The translations under genes and the position numbers were made by a program. Shown piece by piece: positions 1 through 9,027 of a stretch of 56,706 nt of DNA. Each line of letters begins with the position of its first letter. The first letter of the stretch is position 1. Source of the DNA: Nonomuraea sp. MG754425 (GTDB lineage: Bacteria; Actinomycetota; Actinomycetes; Streptosporangiales; Streptosporangiaceae). The notes below the pieces were generated by a model. That model saw nothing but the letters and a program-made list of their open reading frames with translations, searched no databases and had not been told where the DNA came from. The stretch spans positions 1-56,706 of the forward strand of contig NZ_SSXE01000037.1 in NCBI RefSeq assembly GCF_021699195.1. The letters are read 5' to 3'.

Positions 1-96
1 CCTCGGGATCAGCCGCTCCCGTCGCTCCGCAAGAGGCGTGACGTGGCCGCGCACGTCACGCCTCTTGCGGAGCGACGGGAGCGGCTGATCCCGAGG
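1..96. repeat. Perfect fold-back palindrome at the window edge
   Basis: Bases 1-44 are the exact reverse complement of bases 53-96, with an 8-base centre whose outer G and C also pair. No mismatch was seen in the 44-bp arms. The right arm continues smoothly into a coding sequence (codons for an APLAERRERL-like stretch). The left arm simply repeats it backwards and stops at base 1. A perfect 44-bp inverted repeat inside coding sequence at a sequence end is typical of a snap-back or chimeric read extending a contig, so I regard the left arm as probably artefactual. A real telomere-like or cruciform structure is possible but less likely. Confidence 0.9.
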
Positions 97-504
97 GGGG
101 CGCTGGAGGCGGGACGGTGGCTGCGCGCGCACTCCTCGCCCGATGACGTGGTGGCCACGGATCTGCACTGCCGGTACGACTGGTGGCGGGTGTGCGACAG
201 CAGGCACTTCTGGGTGTCGGGGTTCAGCGAGCGGCGGGTGCTGGTCGAAGGGTGGGCCTACGCCGAGAGCACGTTGTCGCGGGCGCGGCCGTTCCTGCGG
301 TCGTATCTGGCGGTGCCGTTCGGGGATCCGGCGCTGCTGGCGGCGAACGACGCGGTGTTCGAGCGTCCGACGGCGGAGAACGTCCGGGAGCTGAGCCGAA
401 AGTACGGCGTCAAATGGCTCTTTACTGGCATAAATCCGGAACTAGGGAAATTTGCCAGCCTGCGGTTCCGGAACGCGACCTCCTCCGTCTACCGCCTCCC
501 CTGA
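1..504 (+). CDS. C-terminal end of a polytopic membrane protein (GT-C-like, uncharacterised), 5' truncated
   Basis: The frame is open from the window edge to the TGA at 502-504, so only the C-terminal part of the protein is present. From about base 97 it encodes a soluble tail with W-L-R-A-H, D-D-V-V-A-T and the block CDSRHFWVSGFSERRVLVEG, then Y-G-V-K-W-L-F near the end. This tail resembles the extracytoplasmic C-terminal domain of large actinobacterial membrane proteins of the glycosyltransferase-C type (family recognition from memory). No membrane segment remains in the window. Codons 1-32 lie in a perfect palindrome and may not be authentic. The gene lies upstream of, and on the same strand as, a GT2 glycosyltransferase gene, which fits an envelope-glycan role (inference). 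Confidence 0.6.
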   Translation, partial: PRDQPLPSLRKRRDVAAHVTPLAERRERLIPRGALEAGRWLRAHSSPDDVVATDLHCRYDWWRVCDSRHFWVSGFSERRVLVEGWAYAESTLSRARPFLRSYLAVPFGDPALLAANDAVFERPTAENVRELSRKYGVKWLFTGINPELGKFASLRFRNATSSVYRLP

Positions 505-638
505 AGGTACCGCCGCCCCCTGAAGGTAAAGGTCGCGCCGGTTCTCGGAAAGGTAACGAGAAACCCGCACGCGCCCCGCTGGACGTCCCCAGCACCATTT
601 CCGTGGACCCACGGCCACGAGCGAGATCAGGGGAGTCG

Positions 639-1784
639 ATGGACACGCGTGCCGCCATGGAGCCGAGCCCCCGCATCCTCGATCCCGCGGCCCGGCCCGC
701 GAGCGTGGACATCGTCATCCCCGTGCTGAACGAGGAACGCGCGCTGCCCGGCTGCGTCCGCACGCTGGCCCGCTTCCTCGACGGCGGATTCCCCCTGCCA
801 TGGCGGATCACCATCGTGGACAACGGCAGCACCGACGCCACCTGGCCGGTCGCCACCGGGCTGGCCGGGGAGTTCGCCCAGGTGCACGCCCGGCGGCTGG
901 ACATCAGGGGCCGGGGCGCGGCGCTGCGCGCGGCCTGGCAGGACAGCCCGGCCGACATCGTGGCGTACATGGACGTCGATCTGTCCACCGACCTCGACGC
1001 CCTGTTCCCGCTGGTCGCCGCGGTGGCCAGCGGCCACTCCGAGATCGCCATCGGCACCCGGCTGGCGCCCGGCGCGCGCACCCGCCGCTCGATCCGCCGC
1101 GAGGTGGTCTCACGCGGCTACAACAGCCTGCTCAGACTCGCCTTCGGGGTCCGGTTCAGCGACGCGCAGTGCGGGTTCAAGGCCGCCAGGACGGACGTCG
1201 TCAGGCCGCTGATGAACAAGATCGAGGACGACTCCTGGTTCTTCGACACCGAGTTGCTGCTGCTGGCCGAGCACAACGGGCTGCGGGTGCACGAGGTGCC
1301 GGTGGACTGGATCGAGGACGCCGACTCCCGCGTCCGGGTGGTCAGGACGGCCGTGGACGACCTGAAGGGTCTGGCCAGGGTGGCCTGGTCGATGTCGACG
1401 GGCCGGGCGCGGGTCGAACTGCGCAGGCCGGAACCGGCCCCCGCGCATCCGGACGCGGTGCTCGGCCCACCGGCGCTCGACGTGTCGGCCTTCGTCTGGA
1501 TGATCCCGGGGACCCTGCACGCGCTGGCGTACCTGCCGTTACGAGAGTTCTGGTCGCCCGCGGCGACGAACCTCGGCGCGATCCTCCTGGCCGGATTCGT
1601 CACCTTCACCGCCCACGGCCACTCGGCCGTCCGCACCGCGACGCGCTTCGCCGCGCTCTACGCCCTCACCACCGCGGTCGTGCTCAGCGTGCCCGACGGC
1701 CCCGAGCCGGAGTCCGGCGCGGTCGCGGTCACGTACTGCCTGCTCACCCTGCTGCGGTGGGTCTTCTCCCGGACAAGGAACTGA
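639..1784 (+). CDS. Bifunctional GT2 family glycosyltransferase / GtrA-like membrane protein
   Basis: This 381-residue protein has an N-terminal GT2 domain of the dolichyl-phosphate sugar transferase type: IVIPVLNEE near residue 26, VDNGSTD, and the acidic metal-binding motif D112-V-D114. The C-terminal ~100 residues carry several hydrophobic segments resembling GtrA. It should transfer a sugar from a nucleotide donor to a polyprenyl phosphate, with the GtrA part helping translocate the lipid-linked sugar. The ATG at 639 is chosen because AGGGGAG lies just upstream at 629-635; ATG 657 is an alternative. Its stop overlaps the start of the following methyltransferase gene, implying translational coupling. 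The acceptor and sugar cannot be told from sequence. Confidence 0.82.
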   Translation: MDTRAAMEPSPRILDPAARPASVDIVIPVLNEERALPGCVRTLARFLDGGFPLPWRITIVDNGSTDATWPVATGLAGEFAQVHARRLDIRGRGAALRAAWQDSPADIVAYMDVDLSTDLDALFPLVAAVASGHSEIAIGTRLAPGARTRRSIRREVVSRGYNSLLRLAFGVRFSDAQCGFKAARTDVVRPLMNKIEDDSWFFDTELLLLAEHNGLRVHEVPVDWIEDADSRVRVVRTAVDDLKGLARVAWSMSTGRARVELRRPEPAPAHPDAVLGPPALDVSAFVWMIPGTLHALAYLPLREFWSPAATNLGAILLAGFVTFTAHGHSAVRTATRFAALYALTTAVVLSVPDGPEPESGAVAVTYCLLTLLRWVFSRTRN

Positions 1785-2485
1785 TGATGGAAACCACTGA
1801 GATCCGCCGCCTGATCGCCCTTGAGGACACCCACTGGTGGTATCGCGAGCGCCGGGCCATCCTGCGCGGGGAACTGCGCCGGCTGGGCCGCCCCGGGCGG
1901 GCGCTGGACATCGGCGCGGCGGGCGGCGGGAACACCAGGGTGCTGGTCGAGGCGGGCTGGGACGCCACCGCGGCCGACCACTCCCAGACGGCGGTGGAGA
2001 CGGCCAGACGGCGCGGGATCAAGGCGGTCCGCGCCGACGCCCGTGCGCTGCCGTTCGAGACGGGCAGCGTGGACCTGGTGACCGCTTTCGACGTGCTGGA
2101 GCACATCCGCGAGGACCACCTGGTCACCGAGGAGATCGCCCGCGTGCTGGCGCCCGGCGGGCACGCGCTGATCGCGGTGCCGTGCGACATGGCGCTGTGG
2201 TCCGCGCACGACGACGCCGTGGGCCACGTCCGCCGTTACGGCCGCGACTCGCTCACGGTCGTCGTCGAGAAGGCCGGGCTGACCATCGACCGCGTCTGGA
2301 GCTGGAACGTGCTCCTGCGCCCGCTCGTGGCCCGGCACCGTCGCGGCTCCAGGGGCAGCGACCTGCGCAGGACGCCCCACCTGGTCAACGCGGGGCTCTC
2401 GGCGGTCGTCCGCGCCGAGCGTTACCTGCCGGTCAAGTCGTTCAAGGGCGTGAGCCTGTTCCTGCGGGCGCGCCTGCAGCGGTGA
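1784..2485 (+). CDS. Class I SAM-dependent methyltransferase
   Basis: This 233-residue protein has a Rossmann methyltransferase core. The SAM-binding motif LDIGAAGGGNT is near residues 41-51, an acidic D at the end of strand 2 (AADHS) follows, then RADARALPF and FDVLEHI, which is the usual Methyltransf_11 order. The N-terminus LEDTHWWYRERR resembles methyltransferases found in glycan and polyprenyl clusters. The ATG overlaps the preceding stop by one base (TGATG), so it is co-translated with the GT2-GtrA gene. A glycan or lipid-linked sugar substrate is inferred from context only. ATG 1787 is an equally possible start that would shorten it by one residue. Confidence 0.8.
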   Translation: MMETTEIRRLIALEDTHWWYRERRAILRGELRRLGRPGRALDIGAAGGGNTRVLVEAGWDATAADHSQTAVETARRRGIKAVRADARALPFETGSVDLVTAFDVLEHIREDHLVTEEIARVLAPGGHALIAVPCDMALWSAHDDAVGHVRRYGRDSLTVVVEKAGLTIDRVWSWNVLLRPLVARHRRGSRGSDLRRTPHLVNAGLSAVVRAERYLPVKSFKGVSLFLRARLQR

Positions 2486-2536
2486 CGGTTCCAGAACGAG
2501 ACACCGGCACTCACCTGATCCGGCCGCGGTAGGCCC

Positions 2537-2542
2537 TAGGCT
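2537..2542 (+). promoter_or_regulatory. -10-like hexamer of a probable leaderless promoter
   Basis: TAGGCT lies 7 bases before the GTG at 2550, and no ribosome-binding site is visible between them. This geometry predicts transcription starting at or next to the start codon of the polysaccharide deacetylase gene. No convincing -35 was found. Confidence 0.4.
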
Positions 2543-2549
2543 TGGCCGT

Positions 2550-3230
2550 GTGGTGATTCGCGCCCTCCTCGCGGCAACGCTGACTCTCGCCTTCCTGCCC
2601 GCGCCGGCAGCCCAGGCCGCCGCCGTCGACTGCGCCAAGGTCAAGTGCCTGGCGCTCACGTTCGACGACGGGCCGGGCGAGCACACCCGTGCCCTGCTCA
2701 AGACGCTGTCCAAGGCGGGTGCCAAGGCCACGTTCTTCCTCGTGGGCAAGCGGGTCGAGCAGCGGCCCGGGGTGGTCAAGCAGCTCGCCGCGCAGGGGCA
2801 CGCGATCGGCAACCACACCTACTCGCACGCCTCGCTGCCGGCCTACTCCGACAACGAGATCCTCGACGAGCTCAAGGTCACCCAGAACCTGATCAAGAAC
2901 GTCACGGGCAAAGAGCCCAGGCTCTACCGCCCGCCGTACGGGCACACCGACGAGCGGGTGCTCGGTCTGGCCGGCCAGACCGAGCTGGCGCAGGTCATGT
3001 GGACCGGCTCCACGCTCGACTGGAGCCTGCGCGACACCAAGAAGATCAAGGACGTCGTGCTCAAGCTCGCCAAGCGCGACGGCGTGATCCTCATGCACGA
3101 CGTCGTCCCGCAGACGGTCGCGGCCATGCCCGAGATCCTCACTGAGCTCAAGAAGCGCGGCTACCACCTCGTCACGGTGCCCACGCTGGTGGGCGGCAAG
3201 GGGCCGGTGGCCGGGGAGAGTTACTTCTGA
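2550..3230 (+). CDS. Secreted polysaccharide deacetylase (CE4 / NodB homology domain)
   Basis: This 226-residue protein begins with a signal peptide (hydrophobic residues 4-18, A-x-A-like site near residues 21-24). The NodB motifs are in order: TFDDGP with D39/D40, the metal-binding H89-x3-H93 (GNHTYSH), RPPYG at 127-131, and LMHD at 181-184. All catalytic and zinc ligands of family CE4 are present, so it is probably an active metal-dependent deacetylase acting outside the membrane on peptidoglycan GlcNAc/MurNAc or another N-acetylated glycan. GTG 2550 is chosen because it begins the signal peptide; GTG 2553 is adjacent. It follows the glycosyltransferase-methyltransferase pair after 64 bases and probably has its own leaderless promoter. 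Confidence 0.88.
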   Translation: MVIRALLAATLTLAFLPAPAAQAAAVDCAKVKCLALTFDDGPGEHTRALLKTLSKAGAKATFFLVGKRVEQRPGVVKQLAAQGHAIGNHTYSHASLPAYSDNEILDELKVTQNLIKNVTGKEPRLYRPPYGHTDERVLGLAGQTELAQVMWTGSTLDWSLRDTKKIKDVVLKLAKRDGVILMHDVVPQTVAAMPEILTELKKRGYHLVTVPTLVGGKGPVAGESYF

Positions 3231-3259
3231 CCTGCTCCTCCTCAGCCCGGGATTGACAC

Positions 3260-4780
3260 ATGAGGAGCGAGACCAGGCGCCGGCCGTGGGTCGCCCTGGC
3301 GATCTTCCTGATCGTCCAGGCGGTGCTCGGGTGCTGGTGGGCGGCGTTCTACCCCGGCCTGTTCAGCCGCGACTCCGTCCTGTACCTCAGCCACACCGTC
3401 GTCGGGCCCTGGGTGGGCGACCACTCGGTGGCCTACGACGCGCTGGTGTGGCTGAGCTTCACCCAGACCGGCGACCTCGGCGCGGTCACGTTCGCCCAGA
3501 CCGCCGCCATGGCCGGGGCGCTGACCTACCTGGCGCAGTCGCTCAAGGCGCTGGGCGCGCCACGGCTGCCGACCACCGTGGTAGCCGTGCTGATGCCGCT
3601 GGCGCCGCCGGTGGGCGCGTTCACGGTGACGTTGTGGAAGGACGTGCCGTTCACGATCTGCGCCGTGGCCGTCGCGGGCCTGTGCGCGCGCGTCGCCGCC
3701 CGGCGGGCCGTCACCCTGCCCGCGCTGCTCGGGTTCACGCTGCTGTTCGCGGCGCTCGGGCTGTTCCGCGCGAACGGCTTCCTCGTCGCGGGCGTCGCCG
3801 TGCTCGCGCTCGTGGTGATCGTCCGGACCGCGCGGGTGCGGCTGCTGCTCGCCGGCACGCTCGCCGCCGCACTCCCCCTCGTGCTCACGAACCTCGTCTT
3901 CCCGGACGCCGGTATCGTGGCACCGTCGAGGACGTACGTCTACCACACCGCGTACGGGGACATCGCGGTCGCCTACCGCGAGCACCCCGGCCGGTTCACC
4001 CCTGAGGACGTCAGCCTCATGACGTCCGTCGCGCCGCTCACGCGCTGGTGGGAGGGCGGCACCTGCCACACGATCAACCCGCTGATCTGGCGCGCGGACT
4101 TCGACTGGGCCCAGGCCGACCTGCACGCCACCGAACTGCTGGGGCTGTGGCGGCGGCTGCTGGTCACCGAGCCGGGCACGGTCATCGGCGCGCGCCTGTG
4201 CCGGGGGTCGATCGCGTGGCGGCCGGCCCAGGACGAGACGGCGACCGGGGGGACGACGTACCGGCTCTCGCGGCGGCCCAACGCCGACACGTACGTGGGG
4301 CCGGGCAAGGTGGCCGACTTCCCCGGACGCTGGGTGTTCTCGCTGCGCCCGCTGTCGATCGAGCTGTACCGGGTGGCCGACCCGTGGCTGACCGGGTCGC
4401 TCGCGCCCGCCTGGGACTGGGCACTGTGGCGCGGGGCCTCGTGGGCGTACGTGTCGTACCTGGCGGCCGGGTTGGCGGCGTGGGCACTGCGCAACCGGTA
4501 CGCGCTCGCGGTGGCGGCGGTGGTGGCCGGGCAGCAGCTCGCCGTCCTGGCCAACATCTCGGCACAGGACTTCCGCTACCTGGCCGCGCCGATCTTCGTG
4601 GGCGCACTGCTGGTGCCGCTCCTCCTGGGCAGCGTGGGCCGGCTGCTCGCCCGCCTCACCGCCGCCCTGTGGCACCGGCTACGCCGAAGGCCCGCCTTGC
4701 CGCTGGACGTACCCGAACGCGCGGAAGAGCCCGTCGTGTCATCCAGAGCCGAGCCCCTCGAACAGGACACGCCCCACTGA
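3260..4780 (+). CDS. Large polytopic membrane protein (DUF6020-like, GT-C-type topology)
   Basis: This 506-residue protein has about ten hydrophobic segments. The first begins at residue 10 (ALAIFLIVQAVLGCWWAAF), followed by an extracytoplasmic loop with YPGLFSRDS and a later TLWKDVPF motif. The YPG-x-S-x-DS and LWKD signatures resemble uncharacterised actinobacterial membrane proteins annotated as DUF6020 or GT39-like (recognition from memory). A role in envelope glycan assembly is suggested by the preceding glycosyltransferase, methyltransferase and deacetylase genes. A hydrophilic central loop around residues 230-370 lies outside the membrane core. The C-terminal 50 residues are Arg/Pro/Glu-rich and cytoplasmic-looking. 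Exact function is unknown. Confidence 0.7.
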   Translation: MRSETRRRPWVALAIFLIVQAVLGCWWAAFYPGLFSRDSVLYLSHTVVGPWVGDHSVAYDALVWLSFTQTGDLGAVTFAQTAAMAGALTYLAQSLKALGAPRLPTTVVAVLMPLAPPVGAFTVTLWKDVPFTICAVAVAGLCARVAARRAVTLPALLGFTLLFAALGLFRANGFLVAGVAVLALVVIVRTARVRLLLAGTLAAALPLVLTNLVFPDAGIVAPSRTYVYHTAYGDIAVAYREHPGRFTPEDVSLMTSVAPLTRWWEGGTCHTINPLIWRADFDWAQADLHATELLGLWRRLLVTEPGTVIGARLCRGSIAWRPAQDETATGGTTYRLSRRPNADTYVGPGKVADFPGRWVFSLRPLSIELYRVADPWLTGSLAPAWDWALWRGASWAYVSYLAAGLAAWALRNRYALAVAAVVAGQQLAVLANISAQDFRYLAAPIFVGALLVPLLLGSVGRLLARLTAALWHRLRRRPALPLDVPERAEEPVVSSRAEPLEQDTPH

Positions 4781-4812
4781 CCGCGAACGTCCGGCACTCC
4801 CGCCCACCCTGC

Positions 4813-4829
4813 GCATACCGCAGTATGCT
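4813..4829 (+). promoter_or_regulatory. Palindromic operator overlapping a leaderless -10 of the toxin-antitoxin operon
   Basis: GCATAC (4813-4818) and GTATGC (4823-4828) form a 6-bp inverted repeat around CGCA. The hexamer TATGCT (4824-4829) lies 6 bases before the ATG at 4836, so the operator overlaps the -10. This arrangement suits autorepression by the ribbon-helix-helix antitoxin and a leaderless mRNA. Confidence 0.5.
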
Positions 4830-4835
4830 TGCCTC

Positions 4836-5084
4836 ATGGCGGATACCACGCGTATCACGGTGACCCTGCCCAACGACCAGGTCGCCGAGCTCAGGAAGCT
4901 CACCGACAACATCTCCGGCTATGTCGCCGAGGCGGTGGCGCGCCAGCTACGGCACCAGCTTCTCGGCGCTGAGCTGATGCGTCACCAGGAGGAGCATGGG
5001 GAGTTCACCGACGAGGAGCTGATCGAGGCCCACACCCGGATCTTCGGCGCGGCGAACCCCGGCGGTTCGGCGGGAGCGGCGTGA
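4836..5084 (+). CDS. VapB/CopG-type ribbon-helix-helix antitoxin
   Basis: This 82-residue protein starts with a beta strand TRITVTLPNDQVAELRKL followed by two helices, the classic ribbon-helix-helix DNA-binding fold (residues 4-45). A charged C-terminal tail (HQEEHGEFTDEELIEAH) would wrap the toxin. It overlaps the PIN-domain toxin gene by 4 bases (GTGA), the usual antitoxin-toxin order. It probably neutralises the toxin and represses the operon through the palindrome just upstream. The family assignment rests on fold pattern and gene order; the exact VapB subfamily was not determined. Confidence 0.8.
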   Translation: MADTTRITVTLPNDQVAELRKLTDNISGYVAEAVARQLRHQLLGAELMRHQEEHGEFTDEELIEAHTRIFGAANPGGSAGAA

Positions 5085-5482
5085 TCGAGCACGTCGAAAC
5101 GGTCGTCCTGGATTCCCAGGGGCTCTCCGCCTGGATCGCGCAGGACCGCGAAGTCCTTGCGATGTTTCACGTCTTCCACACCATGGGCGCCGATCTGGTG
5201 ATCGGCGCCAACACCATCGTGGAGGTCAGCCACCAGCGCGTGAACGCGCCTCGGCTGCGGTGGGTGCTCTCCCGCGTCAAGATCGAGCCCGTGACCGAAC
5301 GCGCGGCGAAGGCGTCCGCCGATCTGCTCAGAACGGCGGGTTTACACGGCCACAAGCACGCGATCGACGCGACGGTCGCCGAAATGGCGCTCCGGCAGCC
5401 CGGCCCTGTCGCCATGCTCACCTCGGACGTCGATGACATGGCCCGGCTGTGCGGCCGTCAGGTCCGGCTCATCGGCATCTGA
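5081..5482 (+). CDS. VapC-like PIN-domain ribonuclease toxin
   Basis: This 133-residue protein has the PIN acidic residues in order: D11 (VLDSQG), E48 (NTIVEVS), D96 (AIDATVAEMA) and D116 (LTSDVDD). They coordinate Mg/Mn for RNA cleavage in VapC toxins. Length and residue spacing are normal, so it looks intact. The GTG start overlaps the antitoxin stop, giving coupled translation. The target RNA (tRNA, rRNA or mRNA) cannot be deduced. The gene converges on guaA, with a hairpin between them. Confidence 0.82.
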   Translation: MIEHVETVVLDSQGLSAWIAQDREVLAMFHVFHTMGADLVIGANTIVEVSHQRVNAPRLRWVLSRVKIEPVTERAAKASADLLRTAGLHGHKHAIDATVAEMALRQPGPVAMLTSDVDDMARLCGRQVRLIGI

Positions 5483-5496
5483 GGCCGGACGGGCGA

Positions 5497-5519
5497 GGCG
5501 AGGGCTCAGCACCCTCGCC
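5497..5519. terminator. Hairpin between the convergent vapC-like and guaA genes
   Basis: GGCGAGGG and CCCTCGCC form an 8-bp perfect stem around a 7-base loop in the 55-bp convergent intergenic gap. There is no T-run. It probably acts as a bidirectional terminator. Confidence 0.55.
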
Positions 5520-5537
5520 GAGAAGCTCCCGTGGGGG

Positions 5538-7085
<1,548 letters not shown>

Positions 7086-7141
7086 CGTGAGAACCCCCCA
7101 AAGGCGATATGCGGTGACCACAGTGTATCGGCCCCGCGTCT

Positions 7142-7161
7142 TACACCTGGACTACACCTGG
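7142..7161. promoter_or_regulatory. Tandem 11-bp direct repeat in the guaA divergent promoter region
   Basis: TACACCTGG occurs at 7142-7150 and again at 7153-7161, so the two copies are one helical turn apart (11 bp). The site lies between guaA and the divergent membrane-protein gene. It is a candidate operator or a chance duplication; no regulator is known to me for it. Confidence 0.35.
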
Positions 7162-7181
7162 TCTGGCTCGGGCCGACGTGC

Positions 7182-7187
7182 TAACAC
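7182..7187 (+). promoter_or_regulatory. -10-like hexamer of a probable leaderless promoter
   Basis: TAACAC ends 6 bases before the ATG at 7194, with no Shine-Dalgarno between. It predicts a leaderless transcript for the DUF2207-like gene. Confidence 0.4.
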
Positions 7188-7193
7188 AGAACA

Positions 7194-8102
7194 ATGGATC
7201 TTGTCTGGCCGGCGGCGGCGTGGGCGCTCTGGGTCGCCGCGCTGGCCACCGCCTTCAAGGTGTCCCGCCGCGGCGGCCTGGAGCCACCGGCGGCGGACGA
7301 GCCGACGCCCGCCCCCGTGGCCGATCTCTTACGCGGCACGCGGGCCCAGGAGGTCTTCCACACGACGTTGTTCGAGCTCGCCGGGCGTGGCTGGGTGACG
7401 GTCGAGGGTGATCGGCTGTCGCTCGGGGCTCCCCTGGAGGAGCCGCCGCCCGCGTACGAGCGGTGGGCCCTGGACCGGGTGCGCGCCCGCGTGGGCGACG
7501 CGGACGAGGCCGCGGTGATCGACCTGATGCCCGAGGCGGACGAGCTGGACCGGGTGTTCGTCCCGCTCGTCCGCCGGCATGCCATTGATCTGGGTCTGGC
7601 GCGGCGGCGCTGGCCCAGCCTGCTGGTGCCGGTGTTGCTCGCGGCGGGGCTCGCCGTCCCCTGGTACGTCACCGTCGTGGCGTCCGGGGTGTCGTGGCCG
7701 GGGATCATCGCCACGGCGGTGTCGTTCGTGGCGGGGATCGGGCTGCTCATGGGCGGCCGGGGGTTCGTGCTGACGGAACGTGGCCGCCGGGTCGCGGCGG
7801 CGGGCCCGGCCGTGACCGGCCAGGAGTGGATCTTCACGGGCAGCGGCTGGCACAGCGGCGAGATCGAGCCCGCCAGGCCGCTCCCGCGCCGGCAGGAGGT
7901 CACCGGGCACGTCGTCAAGCGCTGGACGGACACCGACCGCTACTTCATCGCCCTGCACGACGGCAGCTCGCGCAGGGCCACGGCGTTCGAGGTCGAGCAG
8001 GGGCTGTACCAGGACGTACTGCCAGGCGACTCCGTACGGGTGCTGGTCAGGCCGCGTAGCACCACGGTCGTACGGGTGCTGGTGCACGACCGTCACTGGT
8101 AG
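7194..8102 (+). CDS. DUF2207-like membrane protein (C-terminal half only)
   Basis: This 302-residue protein has an N-terminal membrane segment (residues 3-20), then a GLEPPAADEP...LLRGTRAQEVFHTTLFELAGRG region. That region resembles the cytoplasmic domain that follows the membrane anchor in DUF2207 (YciQ-like) proteins. Two further membrane segments follow near 141-185 (LLVPVLLAAGLAVPWYV and FVAGIGLLMGG), and a C-terminal beta-rich domain from about 222. The large N-terminal extracytoplasmic domain of full DUF2207 proteins is absent. Function is unknown. Its last 10 bases overlap the end of the convergent SDR gene. Confidence 0.6.
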   Translation: MDLVWPAAAWALWVAALATAFKVSRRGGLEPPAADEPTPAPVADLLRGTRAQEVFHTTLFELAGRGWVTVEGDRLSLGAPLEEPPPAYERWALDRVRARVGDADEAAVIDLMPEADELDRVFVPLVRRHAIDLGLARRRWPSLLVPVLLAAGLAVPWYVTVVASGVSWPGIIATAVSFVAGIGLLMGGRGFVLTERGRRVAAAGPAVTGQEWIFTGSGWHSGEIEPARPLPRRQEVTGHVVKRWTDTDRYFIALHDGSSRRATAFEVEQGLYQDVLPGDSVRVLVRPRSTTVVRVLVHDRHW

Positions 8103-8914
8103 CCGGGCAGGCTCCCGGTGAGCAGGGCCTCGGTCTGCGCGCGCAGCCTGGCCTCGTACCTGGGGTCGGTCAGCAGCAGGAAGCGCTCGTCGTGGATGCC
8201 CGACACGACCAGGTCGGCCACCTCGGACGGCTCGATGCCGTGCTCGGCCGCCCGCCCGGCCCACTCCCGTGACTCCACCTCGTCGGGGGTGGGGGTGATG
8301 GACAGGCTGGACGGGCGGGTCCGGTCGGAGTCGCCGATGCGCGTCCTGACCGCCCCGGGGCACAGCGCGCTCACCCGCAGCTTGGCACCCGTGGCGGCCA
8401 GGTCCTGGGCCAGGGCGAGGGAGGCCGCCAGTGCGGCGTACTTGGTCACCGCGTACCCGCCGGTGCCCGGTGAGGCGAACAGGCCCGCGACGGAGACGGT
8501 GTTGACGATGTGCCCCTCGGTGTCCTGCTCGATCATGCGGGGCACGAACTCGTGGATGCCGTGCAGCACGCCCCACAGGTTCACGCCGAGCAGCCAGGCG
8601 AAGTCGTCCTCGTCGCGGGTCCACATGTGGCCGCCCTGGAAGACGCCGGCGTTGTTGCAGAGCACGTGGACGGCCCCGAGTTCCCCGAAGCAGCGATTGG
8701 CGAGGTGCCGCACGGCCGAGGCGTCGGACACGTCGGTGATCTGCGTGAGCACCTCGGCGTCACCGGCCAGCGCGGCGGTCCGCGCGAGCTCGCCGTGGTC
8801 GACGTCGGCGAGCATGAGCGTCATCCCCTCGGCCGCGAACCGGAGGGCCAGCGCCCGCCCGATGCCGCTCGCCGCACCCGTCACCACCGCGACCTTGCCG
8901 GAGAGCTCGCGCAC
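8093..8914 (-). CDS. SDR family NAD(P)-dependent oxidoreductase
   Basis: This 273-residue classical short-chain dehydrogenase has the cofactor motif TGAASGIG at 12-19, an acidic D37 after strand 2 (LADVD, which favours NAD), NNAG at 87-90, and the catalytic S141, Y154 and K158 (YAVTK). The GTG at 8914 is chosen because GGGAGGA sits 6 bases upstream and ELSGKVAVVTG is the usual N-terminus. The substrate is not predictable. It is monocistronic, on the same strand as the DUF885 gene 113 bp upstream, and convergent with the DUF2207-like gene. Confidence 0.9.
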   Translation of the reverse strand: MRELSGKVAVVTGAASGIGRALALRFAAEGMTLMLADVDHGELARTAALAGDAEVLTQITDVSDASAVRHLANRCFGELGAVHVLCNNAGVFQGGHMWTRDEDDFAWLLGVNLWGVLHGIHEFVPRMIEQDTEGHIVNTVSVAGLFASPGTGGYAVTKYAALAASLALAQDLAATGAKLRVSALCPGAVRTRIGDSDRTRPSSLSITPTPDEVESREWAGRAAEHGIEPSEVADLVVSGIHDERFLLLTDPRYEARLRAQTEALLTGSLPGYQ

Positions 8915-9027
8915 GAACGTTCCTCCCAAGCGAATCGACGCCATAGGACGTTCCCCGATCAGCGTGAGAGACGCTACCCGATCTCCCCGGGCAAGGGCGC
9001 GAAGCACCCCAAGGGGCCCGAAAGGGG

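Noticed and set aside
1..96. Terminal inverted repeat of a linear replicon or transposon
   Set aside because: The arm lies inside coding sequence, no partner copy or transposase was seen, and a sequencing fold-back explains it better.
497..528. CCCTGAAGGTA repeated twice across the end of the first gene
   Set aside because: Short, imperfectly spaced and with no neighbouring mobile-element or attachment-site feature; a small local duplication at most.
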